Positions 1 through 8,925 are shown, numbered from the stretch's first letter. The stretch is 64,000 nt of DNA from Tardiphaga sp052076105 (GCF_052076105.1 NZ_CP197245.1:4712001-4776000); one strand, 5' to 3'. Notes: generated by a model not told the origin, from the letters alone. Numbers and translations are program-made.

Positions 1-367
1 GGTCGGCGTCAACATCATCGCCGCCGACACCGATGCGGAAGCGAAGCGGCTGTGGACCACGCAGCAAATGTCCTTCACCAACATGTTCCGCGGCACCCGC
101 GGCCTGAGCGCGCCGCCCATCGACGATATCGAGACCTACTGGTCGCCGGCCGAGAAGATGCAGGCCATGGGCATGCTGCGGCGATCGATCATCGGCTCCA
201 AGGAAACGGTCCGCGCCGGCATCGCCGCGCTGGTCGAGGAGACCGGCGCGGATGAGCTGATGATCGTCTCGGACGTTTACGATCACGCCACGCGGCTGAA
301 GTCCTACGAGATGATTGCGGAGGCCGCTGCAGGCCTGAGCAAAACGCCGGCCGAAGCTGCCTGCTGA
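1..367 (+). CDS. LLM-class flavin-dependent oxidoreductase, C-terminal part
   Basis: The open frame enters at the window edge (codons in phase from base 2) and ends with TGA at 365-367. About 121 C-terminal residues are visible. They resemble the C-terminus of luciferase-like (LLM) flavin monooxygenases of the MsnO8 type: a VGVNIIAADTDAEA stretch, then a Met/Phe-rich helix, a GSKETV segment, and a closing segment with a DELMIVSDVYDH-like strand. Such enzymes oxidise substrates with reduced FMN. The substrate cannot be told. The gene is convergent with the porin gene that ends 6 bases away. An internal ATG at 68 opens a shorter frame but would remove conserved sequence, so it is not taken as the start. 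Confidence 0.8.
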   Translation, partial: VGVNIIAADTDAEAKRLWTTQQMSFTNMFRGTRGLSAPPIDDIETYWSPAEKMQAMGMLRRSIIGSKETVRAGIAALVEETGADELMIVSDVYDHATRLKSYEMIAEAAAGLSKTPAEAAC

Positions 368-373
368 AACGTT

Positions 374-1738
374 TCAGAAATTGATGGTGGTGCGGACGCC
401 GAACACCGCGGCGTCCTTGATTCGCTTCGTCTGCGTGGCATCGTTGGGATCGACGGCGCCGCCAGCGGGATGCATCACATATTGAAACACCGGCTGCACC
501 GCGACACCAGGCGCAACCATTGCAAGATACGTCATTTCCAGCACGGCTTCGAAATCGCGAATGGGCGATTGAATGCCGGTGAAGAGCTGCACGTCACGAT
601 CCAGCCCGCGCGCGCCATCCGAAATGCGTGCATAGGTCATGGCGATGCCGAACCGGTCATCCGGCCGCTCCGCCGAGAAACCCGACACCTGAATGCCGCC
701 ATCGAGATAGAAGGTGATCAGATTGCGATCGGACGGGCTGATCGATGTGCGCGCAAAGAAGCCGATGCCCTTGTCGGGCCCGAGTGCGCTGAAGGCGAGC
801 CGCTGTTCATAGACGGCGAAAACGCCGCGATTGCCGCGCCGCATCAGCGGCTCGCCGGTGCCGGCCGGATCGGCCTGCGACAGGCCCTGTGCGGTCCAGC
901 GCTCGTCATCGAATTCGGCAAGATGCACCCAGCCGCCGCCGGTGATCGACCCCGGCAACTCCGACGGCCCGAGCTTGTAGCTGTATTTCAACTGCCCGAT
1001 GATCCACGGCGGATCGTTGACGCGAAATGCGAGGCCATGCGCGTTGGCGATTTGCGGATCGTTCAGGCCGGGCGCAGCCGCACTGCCATTGAACACGGCG
1101 AGATAGGCCGTGAACGCATCCGACAGATTGGCCTTGAAGCGAACGCCCGGCACCGCGAGCGGCGGCGACGGTCCGCCCGCCGGCAGGATCACGCCGGTGA
1201 TGCCGGGCCAGCCCAGCGCCGAATTGACGAAGATGTCGTCATATTTGCTGTCGATGAATTCGATATCGGAGGGCTGCTGACCGACCTTCACCAGCAGCCT
1301 GCCGCCGAACAGCGACTGTTCGATCCAGAATTCATAGAGCCGCGTCGCCGGCAGCGCCTCGATGCCGCTGACCAGCATCAGATTGCCGATATAGTCGCGC
1401 GACAGGCCTGGTCCGTGGATCTGATAGACATTGGCGTGAAAGGTGGCGCCGCTCCAGCCGACCGCCTTGTCGAGATCAACATCGACGCCGACATCCAACC
1501 GTCCCTCGTAAATCGCGCCGCGCCGGATGCCGCCGGAGGCATTGCCGAGCGCTTCGCCGATATAGGTGGCTGACAGCGCCACGCCCCATTCGGCGAGCCG
1601 GTCATTGATCGGCTTCAGGCCGCTATCGCGCCAGTCGCCCGCATAGGCAGAAGACAGCGAGATCATGCAACACATGACAACAAAGCCGGCGAGCGCCGTG
1701 ATCGCACGGACCATCGAGCACGGAAACGCACCGACCAT
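374..1738 (-). CDS. OprB-family carbohydrate-selective porin
   Basis: A 454-residue protein with an N-terminal hydrophobic signal (about residues 9-33, ending SSAYA before GDWRDSG), followed by alternating beta-strand-like sequence. It closes with an aromatic residue (TTINF), as outer-membrane barrels do. The opening GDWRDSGLKPI...WGVALSATYIGEALGN and the internal GRLLVKVGQQ match the OprB family, which forms sugar-selective channels in the outer membrane. The start lies only 5 bases after the stop of the CorA/ZntB-like gene, so the two are probably co-transcribed. A second possible start, Met9 at 1714, would give a more compact signal peptide. The substrate is not known; sugars are typical for the family. 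Confidence 0.85.
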   Translation of the reverse strand: MVGAFPCSMVRAITALAGFVVMCCMISLSSAYAGDWRDSGLKPINDRLAEWGVALSATYIGEALGNASGGIRRGAIYEGRLDVGVDVDLDKAVGWSGATFHANVYQIHGPGLSRDYIGNLMLVSGIEALPATRLYEFWIEQSLFGGRLLVKVGQQPSDIEFIDSKYDDIFVNSALGWPGITGVILPAGGPSPPLAVPGVRFKANLSDAFTAYLAVFNGSAAAPGLNDPQIANAHGLAFRVNDPPWIIGQLKYSYKLGPSELPGSITGGGWVHLAEFDDERWTAQGLSQADPAGTGEPLMRRGNRGVFAVYEQRLAFSALGPDKGIGFFARTSISPSDRNLITFYLDGGIQVSGFSAERPDDRFGIAMTYARISDGARGLDRDVQLFTGIQSPIRDFEAVLEMTYLAMVAPGVAVQPVFQYVMHPAGGAVDPNDATQTKRIKDAAVFGVRTTINF

Positions 1739-1743
1739 GATGG

Positions 1744-2775
1744 CTACCTGATGATCTTGAGGCGCTTCATCACGGCATAGGCCGATGCCGACGACACCAG
1801 AATCAGTAACCCCGCCCAGAGAAATCCGGTTTCGACATCGGTGAGCGGCAGGCCCTTGGTGTTCATGCCGAAGATGCCAGTGACGAGCGTCGGCGGCAGC
1901 AGCAGGGCGGTGAGCACCGAGAGCACACGCAGGCTTTCATTGCCGCGTTCCTCGATCTGCAAATGCAGCTCTTCCTGCAACAGCCGGCTGCGCTCGCGCA
2001 TCTCGACGACGTTGTGATCCAGCCCGTCGAGCCGCTGCGCCAGCTTGCCGGCGCGCAGTTGTAGCGCAGGCTTCAGCTCGCGCAGACCTTTGGCCTCAAG
2101 CCGCTGGAATACGATGCGCAGTCCCGAGAGTTGCCGATGCAGCCGGACGCAGGTCCGGCGCAACCGACCGAGCTTCTGCAGCAAGTCACGGGAATCGCCC
2201 GAGACCACCTGCTCCTCGATCTGGTCGAGCGACAGTGCGAGACTATCGGCGACGCCGTCCATGGTGTCGCAGACATTTTCGACGATGGTTTCAAGCAGCG
2301 CGGCCATGCTGTCGATGCGCTGGCCCTGCTCGAGCGAACGGCGCGTGGCATCGACGGCACACAGCGCGTGATGTCGACCGCTGACCAACAGACGCTCGGT
2401 CATCACGAAGCGCAGATAGCCGGTGTCTTCGGTCGCCTCATCGATATCGCGCAACAGGTCCGAGATCACGCCATAGATGCTGTCATCGGTGGCATGAAGC
2501 TGCTGATAGGTGTCCTTCGACAACAGCAGCGTCCGCGCCTGCTCCGGCGCATGCAACGGGATCTGCGCCAGCCATTGCAGCGCGCGCGTATCGGCGAGAT
2601 TGAAATGCAGCCACAACAGACCGCCATGGGCAATGTCGATACCCGCATCGACAGGCAGCGGCTCCGGCTTGCCATCCGAATGGATGCGGAAAGCCCAGAC
2701 CAGTCCCGGAATCGGATCGGACGGGTTCAACGCGAAATCGCTCTGTGTCGATGCGACCGGGACCTCAAGCTGCAT
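1744..2775 (-). CDS. CorA/ZntB-like metal ion transporter
   Basis: A 343-residue protein from the ATG at 2775. An in-frame start 30 bases further up is less likely because its extra residues do not resemble the family. A long cytoplasmic domain, largely helical, is followed by two C-terminal membrane segments, with the GMN signature (IFGMNTKGLPL) at the end of the first. This is the CorA/ZntB architecture. These pentameric channels move Mg2+, Co2+ or, for ZntB, Zn2+. The periplasmic loop after GMN lacks the acidic MPEL motif of classical CorA, which favours ZntB-type function. It is followed within 5 bases by the OprB porin. A terminator separates it from the decarboxylase gene upstream. Confidence 0.85.
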   Translation of the reverse strand: MQLEVPVASTQSDFALNPSDPIPGLVWAFRIHSDGKPEPLPVDAGIDIAHGGLLWLHFNLADTRALQWLAQIPLHAPEQARTLLLSKDTYQQLHATDDSIYGVISDLLRDIDEATEDTGYLRFVMTERLLVSGRHHALCAVDATRRSLEQGQRIDSMAALLETIVENVCDTMDGVADSLALSLDQIEEQVVSGDSRDLLQKLGRLRRTCVRLHRQLSGLRIVFQRLEAKGLRELKPALQLRAGKLAQRLDGLDHNVVEMRERSRLLQEELHLQIEERGNESLRVLSVLTALLLPPTLVTGIFGMNTKGLPLTDVETGFLWAGLLILVSSASAYAVMKRLKIIR

Positions 2776-2828
2776 GGGGCACCAGCTTCTCTTCACGCCA
2801 CGCAAAACGCATGCATCACCAAAATTGA

Positions 2829-2874
2829 AAAAATATGCCTGCGGCTTTCCAACTGTGTCAGTCCGCCGCAGGCA
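2829..2874 (-). terminator. Intrinsic terminator after the acetoacetate decarboxylase gene
   Basis: Inverted arms TGCCTGCGGC (2836-2845) and GCCGCAGGCA (2865-2874) form a 10-bp stem. On the minus strand the stem is followed by a T-rich tract (TATTTTTTCAATTTT). It lies between the decarboxylase stop at 2914 and the ZntB-like start at 2775, so the two genes are separate transcription units. Confidence 0.75.
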
Positions 2875-2913
2875 CTTAATGACACCCTTGTTACAGGGGT
2901 GTGTCAGCCGCTG

Positions 2914-3687
2914 CTATTCAGCGGCTTCGGCGAGTTCGTCGCCCTGTTTGTTGTAGTCGTGGACGACACGGCCATAAGGCAGTGTCAGGTCGGCCAGGAA
3001 GTGATGCGCGCCAAGCACGCGGCGCACGGGGAAGTCGGCGACCGGAGCGTTGACATGCGGGATCAGATGCAGACGTCCGGGTCCGAACCATGAGCCCTTG
3101 ACAGTGATATCAGTCAGGTTGATCGCCACGAGCTGGCAGACTTCCGCGCTACCATCGACGCCGGGGATCAGCTTCAGATTGATCTGGGTCTTGGACAGCG
3201 TCGCAAGCGTCGCCTCCCCGTTTCCAGCCATGGCGCCGTGCTTGTAGGCCATCGTGCCCATGGCCACCTGCTGCCCGGCATATTCGAGCGTACCGGTCAG
3301 CGTGTCCTTGACCACTTCGAGTTTGGGATGGGCGTATTTCTTCGGAAAGCCCCAGATCTCGCGGCCGGCGGCGATCGGCGGATCATCGTCCAGATACATC
3401 TGCGAGACGAAGTTGACGTCCTCGCCCTTGAAGCGTGCGGGGATCACAAGGCCAGTTTCCGTATAGCTGCCGAAGCCGGATGAGTCCGGCATCTTGATCC
3501 ACTCATAATGGACGATGGGCTGTTCGATCGGCTCCAGCGGTTCGGGCAGGCCCATCCGGATCAGATCAGGATCGGTCTCATAGGTGATGACAAGGAATTC
3601 GCGATTGATGAAGCGATAGGGACCGGCGGGATAGCTCGGACCGGCCATCGGCATCGACGGCAAACGGAGGATGTCTTCCTGGCGCAT
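2914..3687 (-). CDS. adc: Acetoacetate decarboxylase family protein
   Basis: A 257-residue protein with the acetoacetate decarboxylase fold throughout. The key segment is GREIWGFPKKYAHPKL near residue 110, which aligns with the GYPKK region of the clostridial enzyme. The first lysine of the pair would form the Schiff base with acetoacetate and the second lowers its pKa. The expected reaction is acetoacetate to acetone plus CO2. The start ATG is preceded by AAGGAG-like sequence (minus strand, about 3693-3697). It lies 50 bases downstream of 3-hydroxybutyrate dehydrogenase on the same strand, so the pair probably forms an operon handling D-3-hydroxybutyrate and acetoacetate. Some family members act on other beta-keto acids. 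Confidence 0.9.
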   Translation of the reverse strand: MRQEDILRLPSMPMAGPSYPAGPYRFINREFLVITYETDPDLIRMGLPEPLEPIEQPIVHYEWIKMPDSSGFGSYTETGLVIPARFKGEDVNFVSQMYLDDDPPIAAGREIWGFPKKYAHPKLEVVKDTLTGTLEYAGQQVAMGTMAYKHGAMAGNGEATLATLSKTQINLKLIPGVDGSAEVCQLVAINLTDITVKGSWFGPGRLHLIPHVNAPVADFPVRRVLGAHHFLADLTLPYGRVVHDYNKQGDELAEAAE

Positions 3688-3737
3688 CGGAAACTCCTTG
3701 AGTGTGAAATCGCTGGGTAGAATTCGCCGGGTGGAAA

Positions 3738-4520
3738 TCAGTGAGCGGTCCAGCCCCCATCGACCGGCAGCGTGATGCCGGTGATCGAACGGGCGTGGTC
3801 GGTGCAGAGGAAATTGACGACGGACGATAGTTCTTCGACGGTGACAAAACGTTTGGTGGGCTGCGCGGCCAGCAGCACATCCGAGATCACCTGCTGCTCC
3901 GTAATGCCGCGCGCCTTGGCCTGCTCCGGGATCTGCTTCTCAACCAGCGGCGTCATCACATAGCCCGGGCATACCGCGTTCACGGTGATGCCGTGTTCGG
4001 CGACTTCCAGCGCCGCCGTCTTGGTCAGGCCGGCAATGCCGTGCTTGGCCGCGACATAGGCCGACTTGAACGGCGAGGCGACCAGCGCATGGGCCGAGGC
4101 GATATTGACAATGCGGCCCCAGGACTTCGCCTTCATGTGGGGGATGGCGAGACGTGTGGTGTGAAACGCACTCGTGAGGTTGATCGCCGTGATCGCATCC
4201 CACTTCTCGACCGGGAATTCCTCGAGCGGCGCCACATATTGAATGCCGGCATTGTTGACTAGGATATCGACGCCGCCGAATTCCTGCGCGGCCTGCGCCA
4301 TCATCGCCGCGATATCATTGCCGTCGGCCATGTTGGCGCCGCTATAGAGTACGCGCACCTGATGGCTGTCGGCGAGCTCGCTACGGATCGCCTCGATCTC
4401 GCGGGCGTCGCCAAAGCCGTTCAGCACAATGTTTGCACCGCTGGCCGCAAGACCGCGCGCGATACCAAGGCCGATGCCGCTGGTGGAGCCGGTGATGATA
4501 GCGGACTTTCCAGACAACAT
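3738..4520 (-). CDS. bdhA: 3-hydroxybutyrate dehydrogenase
   Basis: A 260-residue short-chain dehydrogenase of standard length. Visible features are the NAD-binding TGSTSGIG motif at residues 10-17, NNAG near 90, and the catalytic Ser followed by YVAAK around residues 140-160. The segments GIQYVAPLEEFP and the C-terminal SITGITLPVDGGWTAH are typical of D-3-hydroxybutyrate dehydrogenases. The enzyme interconverts D-3-hydroxybutyrate and acetoacetate with NAD, the second step in mobilising polyhydroxybutyrate. A GAAGGG sequence sits just upstream of the ATG. The gene is divergent from the patatin across 204 bases and is followed by the decarboxylase. Confidence 0.92.
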   Translation of the reverse strand: MLSGKSAIITGSTSGIGLGIARGLAASGANIVLNGFGDAREIEAIRSELADSHQVRVLYSGANMADGNDIAAMMAQAAQEFGGVDILVNNAGIQYVAPLEEFPVEKWDAITAINLTSAFHTTRLAIPHMKAKSWGRIVNIASAHALVASPFKSAYVAAKHGIAGLTKTAALEVAEHGITVNAVCPGYVMTPLVEKQIPEQAKARGITEQQVISDVLLAAQPTKRFVTVEELSSVVNFLCTDHARSITGITLPVDGGWTAH

Positions 4521-4724
4521 GCGCGCGGCCCTTCGTAAGCAATCATTAATATCTGCCCTTTGCTAACGATGGTGTTTGACGGCGGTGTGAGGAATTTCCT
4601 TCAGGGGCGTGACGCACTTCATGGACTGATGCGCAATCATCGAATTTGCCATTTGTCACAACGCCGTCACTGCTCATCTGAATTCTGCCGCCAACATCAT
4701 GTGATCGTTGAGGAGAAAACGAAG
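4521..4724. promoter_or_regulatory. Divergent promoter region between bdhA and patatin gene
   Basis: A 204-base non-coding stretch between two divergent genes with a common metabolic theme. It holds AT-richer patches, for example CAATCATTAATATCTG near 4540-4557 and CATTTGTCACAACG near 4651-4664. It must contain both promoters. I could not define -35/-10 boxes or an operator with confidence. An ATG at 4560, in frame with the patatin, would extend it by 55 residues without family resemblance. Confidence 0.45.
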
Positions 4725-5885
4725 ATGGACGCGCGGACACCCGGTTCAGAGACGACCACCGAAGCCAGCTGGCGCCCCGATCGCTGTGATCGTGTCGCGC
4801 TGGTGCTGCAAGGCGGCGGCGCACTCGGCGCCTATCAGGCTGGTGTGTATCAGGCGCTGCATGAAGAGGGCATGGAGCCGGACTGGGTTTGCGGCGTGTC
4901 GATCGGCGCCATCAATTCGGCGATCATCGCCGGCAATCCGCCGGAAGACCGGCTGGAAAAGCTGCAGATCTTCTGGGACCGCATCACCGCCCGCAAGGTC
5001 TGGCACTACACACCGGACGGCGACGTCTATCGCAAGGCCCGCAATCTCGCGAGCTCGTTCATGACCACGACCCTCGGCCAGCCCGGCTTCTTCAAGCCAC
5101 ACGAGGTCAATCCGTGGTTCAGCCCTGCCGGTGCAAAAACGGCGACGAGCTATTACGACACCTCACCCCTGCGCGACACCCTGCTCGAACTGGTCGACTT
5201 CGACCTGATCAATGCGCGCAAGACCCATTTCGCCGTCGGTGCGGTGAACGTCATCACGGGCAACTTCCTGTATTTCGACAACAAGAAGGAAGTGATTGCG
5301 CCCGAACACGTGATGGCATCAGGCGCGCTGCCGCCTGCCCTGCCGATGGTGAAGATCGGCACCGATCATTTCTGGGACGGCGGCATCGTCTCCAACACGC
5401 CGTTGCAGCATCTGCTCGACCAGGACGACAAGATGAATTCGCTGGTCTTCCAGGTCGACCTCTTCAGCGCGCGCGGCGTGCTGCCGCGCGATATCCAGGA
5501 GGTTCTGGCCCGGCACAAGGACATCGTCTATTCGTCCCGCACCCGCCATAACACCGACATCTACCGGCGCATGAACAATCTGAAGTCGGAACTCTACAAG
5601 GTGCTGCAGCGTATTCCCGACGACCAGCTCAGCGATGAGGAACGCGCGCGGCGTGACAGCCTGGCGGATCTGCCGGAGATCACCATCCTGCAGATGATCT
5701 ATCAGCAGAAGGCCTATGAGGGCGATTCCAAGGATCACGAATTCTCGGCCACCTCGATGCGCGAGCACTGGCAGAGCGGCCTCGACGATACCCGCCGCAC
5801 CCTCAAGCGCCGCGACTGGCTGGCCCTGCCCGAGCAGGGCAAAGGCATCGTCGTGCACGACGTGCATCGCGAGAGCAGTTCGTAA
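4725..5885 (+). CDS. Patatin-like phospholipase/esterase with DUF3734-type C-terminus
   Basis: A 386-residue protein. Patatin hallmarks are the oxyanion-hole glycines in QGGGALGAYQAGVY (about residues 27-42), the nucleophile elbow GVSIG with Ser near residue 62, and the DGGIVSNTP motif carrying the catalytic Asp near residue 215. After the patatin domain comes about 150 residues (DKMNSLVFQVDLFSARG...) typical of the DUF3734 extension. The start at 4725 is chosen because GAGGAG precedes it by about 8 bases and the residues before it are not conserved. It is divergent from 3-hydroxybutyrate dehydrogenase and acetoacetate decarboxylase. A role in lipid or polyhydroxyalkanoate hydrolysis is an inference from this context only. 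Confidence 0.85.
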   Translation: MDARTPGSETTTEASWRPDRCDRVALVLQGGGALGAYQAGVYQALHEEGMEPDWVCGVSIGAINSAIIAGNPPEDRLEKLQIFWDRITARKVWHYTPDGDVYRKARNLASSFMTTTLGQPGFFKPHEVNPWFSPAGAKTATSYYDTSPLRDTLLELVDFDLINARKTHFAVGAVNVITGNFLYFDNKKEVIAPEHVMASGALPPALPMVKIGTDHFWDGGIVSNTPLQHLLDQDDKMNSLVFQVDLFSARGVLPRDIQEVLARHKDIVYSSRTRHNTDIYRRMNNLKSELYKVLQRIPDDQLSDEERARRDSLADLPEITILQMIYQQKAYEGDSKDHEFSATSMREHWQSGLDDTRRTLKRRDWLALPEQGKGIVVHDVHRESSS

Positions 5886-5930
5886 AACAAGCGGTGCTCC
5901 TCGCAAGACGCTGGCGACAGCCTCTCCGTC

Positions 5931-6023
5931 GTCATTGCGAGGAGCATCTTGCGACGAAGCAATCCAGTCTTCCTTCGCTTTTGGCCTTCTGGATTGCCGC
6001 GTCGCTTCGCTCCTCGCAATGAC
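5931..6023. repeat. Palindromic intergenic repeat
   Basis: The outer arms GTCATTGCGAGGAGC and GCTCCTCGCAATGAC are exact inverted repeats. Inner arms (GCGACGAAGCAATCCAG and CTGGATTGCCGCGTCGC) pair imperfectly, giving a long cruciform-capable element of about 93 bases. It resembles the dispersed palindromic units found between genes in Bradyrhizobium and relatives. Confidence 0.75.
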
Positions 6024-6040
6024 GGCCGTGAGAGTATTCA

Positions 6041-6079
6041 AATAAAAGGCCCGTGCAGACGATGCGCGGGCCTTTTATT
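6041..6079 (+). terminator. Bidirectional terminator after the patatin gene
   Basis: Perfect arms AATAAAAGGCCCG (6041-6053) and CGGGCCTTTTATT (6067-6079) flank a 13-base loop region, with the T-rich arm after the GC stem in the plus direction and the A-rich arm serving the minus direction. Confidence 0.8.
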
Positions 6080-6095
6080 TGATGATGTGAAAAGA

Positions 6096-6127
6096 ACGAG
6101 GCCGCCGCGTTTCCGCGGCGGCCTCGT
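6096..6127 (-). terminator. Terminator after the phosphate transporter gene
   Basis: A 14-bp perfect stem (ACGAGGCCGCCGCG at 6096-6109, its complement at 6114-6127) with a 4-base loop. On the minus strand it is followed by TTCTTTTC. It lies just past the transporter stop at 6134. Confidence 0.8.
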
Positions 6128-6133
6128 CTATTC

Positions 6134-7762
6134 TCAGAACAACTGGCTGAACAGCACGTAGAGCGAGGCCGAGATCATGATGGCGCAGGGCAGCGTCAGC
6201 ACCCAGGCCATCAGCAGGTTGCGGATGGTCGCCATCTGCAGGCCCGAACCATTCGCGGCCATGGTGCCGGCGACGCCGGACGACAGCACGTGGGTGGTCG
6301 AGACCGGCAGGCCGAATACGTCGGCCGCGCCAATGGTCGCGGCAGCCACGAGCTCGGCGGAGGCGCCCTGCGCATAGGTCAGATGCGTCTTGCCGATCTT
6401 CTCGCCGACGGTGACGACGATGCGCTTCCAGCCCACCATGGTGCCAAGGCCGAGTGCGATGGCCACCGCGATCTTCACCCAATCCGGGATGAACTTGGTG
6501 GCGGAATCGAGCGCGCCCTTATAGGCATTGAGGGTCGCGACCTCTTCCTTGTTGAGGTCGTTTTCCTTGTCCTTCATCAGGAAGCGGATGGCTTCCGATG
6601 CGAGATACATATCGTTACGCGTGTTGCCGACAACTTCCGCCGGCACCTTGTCCAGCGTGCCATAGGTGCGGACCTGATCGCCGACCTGCTGCACGAGAAC
6701 GGCGAGCGACGGATAGGTGCCTTCGCTGATCTTGCGCGCGGCGACATATTGCGTCACAGCCGGGCGGGGATCGCCGATGATGCTGTGGCCGGCGCCCTTG
6801 GCTGCGATCACCTTGGCGGCTGCGATCGAGGAGACCTGGAACTGGGCGACCCGGGATTCCGGCAATGCGCGGTTCAGCGCATAGGCGGTCGGCACGGTGC
6901 CGATCAGCACCAGCATGATCAGGCCCATGCCCTTCTGGCCGTCATTCGAACCATGTGCGAAGGACACGCCAGTGCAGGTGGCGATCAGGATGCCCCGGAT
7001 CCACAGCGGCGGCGCCTTGGCGCCATCGGGAGCCTGGTACAGAGCGGGATTGCGCACGACGAATTTCAGCATCAGCAGCAGGATGGCGGCGCAGGCAAAG
7101 CCGAACAGCGGCGACAGCAGCAGCGCGTAACCGATTTCCGTGGCCTTGGTCCAATCCACGCCCGAGGTGCCGTCGCGGCCGCGCATCACGGCATTGGCGA
7201 TACCGACGCCGATGATCGAGCCGATCAGCGTGTGCGAGCTCGAAGCCGGCAGGCCGAGATACCAGGTGCCGAGATTCCAGATGATCGCAGCAATCAATAG
7301 CGCGAACACCATGGCGAAACCGGCGCTGCTGCCAACCTGCAGGATCAACTCCACCGGCAGCAGCGAGACGATGCCGAAGGCCACCGCGCCCGTGGAGAAC
7401 AGCACGCCGAGGAAGTTGAAGAAGCCCGACCACATCACGGCGAATTCCGCCGGCAGCGAGTGGGTGTAGATGACCGTGGCCACCGCATTGGCAGTGTCAT
7501 GGAAGCCGTTGACGAATTCGAAGCCGAGCGCGATCAGCAGCGCCACGAACAGCAGCAGATACGGCATGTAGCTGGTGACGCGGGTGCCGGTGGCATGGAC
7601 ATCCGCATAGATGCTGTAGGCGACAAACAGCGCGCCGGCGGCCAGAATGCCGAAAAACAGGATCATCGTCAGCGGGTTAAAACCCTTGTCGAGATTGGGC
7701 CGCGACGCAGGCTCGACTGGTCCGCTTCCGGAAATGGATTGATTGAGTGTGAAATCGGTCAT
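6134..7762 (-). CDS. pitA: Inorganic phosphate transporter, Pit family
   Basis: A 542-residue polytopic membrane protein. The two Pit signature repeats are visible: GFEFVNGFHDTANAVATVIYT near residue 80 and a second-half copy around GADVFGLPVSTTHVLSSGVAG near residue 480. A serine-rich SSSHTLIGSIIG motif lies near residue 175. A hydrophilic region of about 120 residues (around 300-430) separates the two membrane halves, as in PitA. The protein is expected to move metal-phosphate with protons. The first 30 residues are a hydrophilic tail. It stands alone, with a strong terminator downstream. Confidence 0.92.
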   Translation of the reverse strand: MTDFTLNQSISGSGPVEPASRPNLDKGFNPLTMILFFGILAAGALFVAYSIYADVHATGTRVTSYMPYLLLFVALLIALGFEFVNGFHDTANAVATVIYTHSLPAEFAVMWSGFFNFLGVLFSTGAVAFGIVSLLPVELILQVGSSAGFAMVFALLIAAIIWNLGTWYLGLPASSSHTLIGSIIGVGIANAVMRGRDGTSGVDWTKATEIGYALLLSPLFGFACAAILLLMLKFVVRNPALYQAPDGAKAPPLWIRGILIATCTGVSFAHGSNDGQKGMGLIMLVLIGTVPTAYALNRALPESRVAQFQVSSIAAAKVIAAKGAGHSIIGDPRPAVTQYVAARKISEGTYPSLAVLVQQVGDQVRTYGTLDKVPAEVVGNTRNDMYLASEAIRFLMKDKENDLNKEEVATLNAYKGALDSATKFIPDWVKIAVAIALGLGTMVGWKRIVVTVGEKIGKTHLTYAQGASAELVAAATIGAADVFGLPVSTTHVLSSGVAGTMAANGSGLQMATIRNLLMAWVLTLPCAIMISASLYVLFSQLF

Positions 7763-7898
7763 GAAACGCCCCCGTTACAGGTTAAGAGGCGTTAATCTCT
7801 GCACCATGGATGCGAAGCCCGGATGACAGGCGCGACAATATGTCAGCTACGGGTTGTGACAGTCCTGCGTCGCCGACGGGCCGGCATGTGACAGGCGA

Positions 7899-8570
7899 TC
7901 AGATCGCCGACGCGACCTTTTCGAGCCCGATCATGCGTGCCAGTGCACGGACTTCGCGCTTCTGATCCTCACGCAACTGAAACAGCAACGGCATCGCAGC
8001 GGATTTGAGCTGCTGCACCTCGTCGCTGTCGGGATCGATCGGCGGAGCACCGGCTGAAGGACTGGCCTGTCTGGTCTCATGGATTCTGCGCGCCACGTTG
8101 CGCAGCGCCGCTTCGACGCCGGGCCAGTAGGATTCCTGCGATGCGGTCAGATTGAGCCGCGTCTTGATCGCCGAAATCTGCGCATCGCTGAGCAGCGTAT
8201 AGGTCTTCTGCACCGGCTTGGCGGCAGCCTTGGGCTTGGCGGTCGGCTGCGGCACCACGATCGGCGCAAGCACCGTCGAACCGGGCACTTCGATCGGACT
8301 GTCGGATGCGAAGGCCTGACGCAACGGACTGCCGTCAACGCTCGGGACCTGCTGCGGATCGAGCGACGCCATCATGGCGCCGGCCAATGGCAGTTTGTCC
8401 TTCTTGCCTTGCGTATTGGAAACCGGTCCGCGCGACACGGCGACCGAATTTTGCGCGGCGCTCTCGCCATAGGACGGCGACGGGACGCTATCGCGACCGA
8501 GGATGCTCGCAACGGCCACGCCGGTCAGCAACAGGCAGCCCAGCACAAGAAGGGTCAGCGCACGCGTCAA
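7899..8570 (-). CDS. Exported protein with Spy/CpxP-like LTxxQ segment
   Basis: A 223-residue protein with an N-terminal hydrophobic anchor or signal (residues 4-22, LTLLVLGCLLLTGVAVASIL). A low-complexity linker rich in Pro/Ala/Lys (about 95-120) follows. The C-terminal helical region opens with TLLSDAQISAIKTRLNLTASQESYWPGVEAAL, an LTxxQ-type motif like that of periplasmic Spy/CpxP chaperones. It closes with a charged helix (FQLREDQKREVRALARMIG). The likely location is the periplasm or inner-membrane surface. Function is not established. No operon partner is evident, since the next gene on this strand starts about 270 bases away after a different stop. Confidence 0.7.
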   Translation of the reverse strand: MTRALTLLVLGCLLLTGVAVASILGRDSVPSPSYGESAAQNSVAVSRGPVSNTQGKKDKLPLAGAMMASLDPQQVPSVDGSPLRQAFASDSPIEVPGSTVLAPIVVPQPTAKPKAAAKPVQKTYTLLSDAQISAIKTRLNLTASQESYWPGVEAALRNVARRIHETRQASPSAGAPPIDPDSDEVQQLKSAAMPLLFQLREDQKREVRALARMIGLEKVASAI

Positions 8571-8676
8571 GCCAGTCTCCGAAATTCAGGACCACCACAG
8601 GTACCTGTCGTCACAAATGGAGATTAATTATGGCCTAACCATACCGCAACGGTGCCATAATACTTAACGGCGACGC

Positions 8677-8925
8677 TCAGGCGGCGTTGGCGAGAACGTA
8701 GGCTTCCTGGATGTCGCTCACGATATCGGAGGCTTCCCACAGCGCATCCGGGGCGACCGACTGCATGCTGATGGTCCAGTTCGCGCCCTTTCCGGCGCGA
8801 GGCGTACTGACGATGTCGAATTGCACATCGCGACACAGTGGATGACGGCCGAAAGCTGCGGCCACGCGTGCCTTGATCTCCTCGATCGTGGCCGGCGTCT
8901 TCGCGAAATAGGCTTCGATATCCAT
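8677..8925 (-). CDS. Small protein of unknown function
   Basis: An 82-residue protein. It begins MDIEAYFAKTPATIEEIKARVAAAFGRH and ends EASDIVSDIQEAYVLANAA, with no signal peptide or membrane segment. The composition suggests a small alpha/beta cytoplasmic protein. I do not recognise the family. The ATG is followed by codon usage like its neighbours, and no other frame here looks coding. It stands alone, with 106 bases before the LTxxQ protein start and 114 bases before the end of the histidine kinase gene. Confidence 0.6.
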   Translation of the reverse strand: MDIEAYFAKTPATIEEIKARVAAAFGRHPLCRDVQFDIVSTPRAGKGANWTISMQSVAPDALWEASDIVSDIQEAYVLANAA

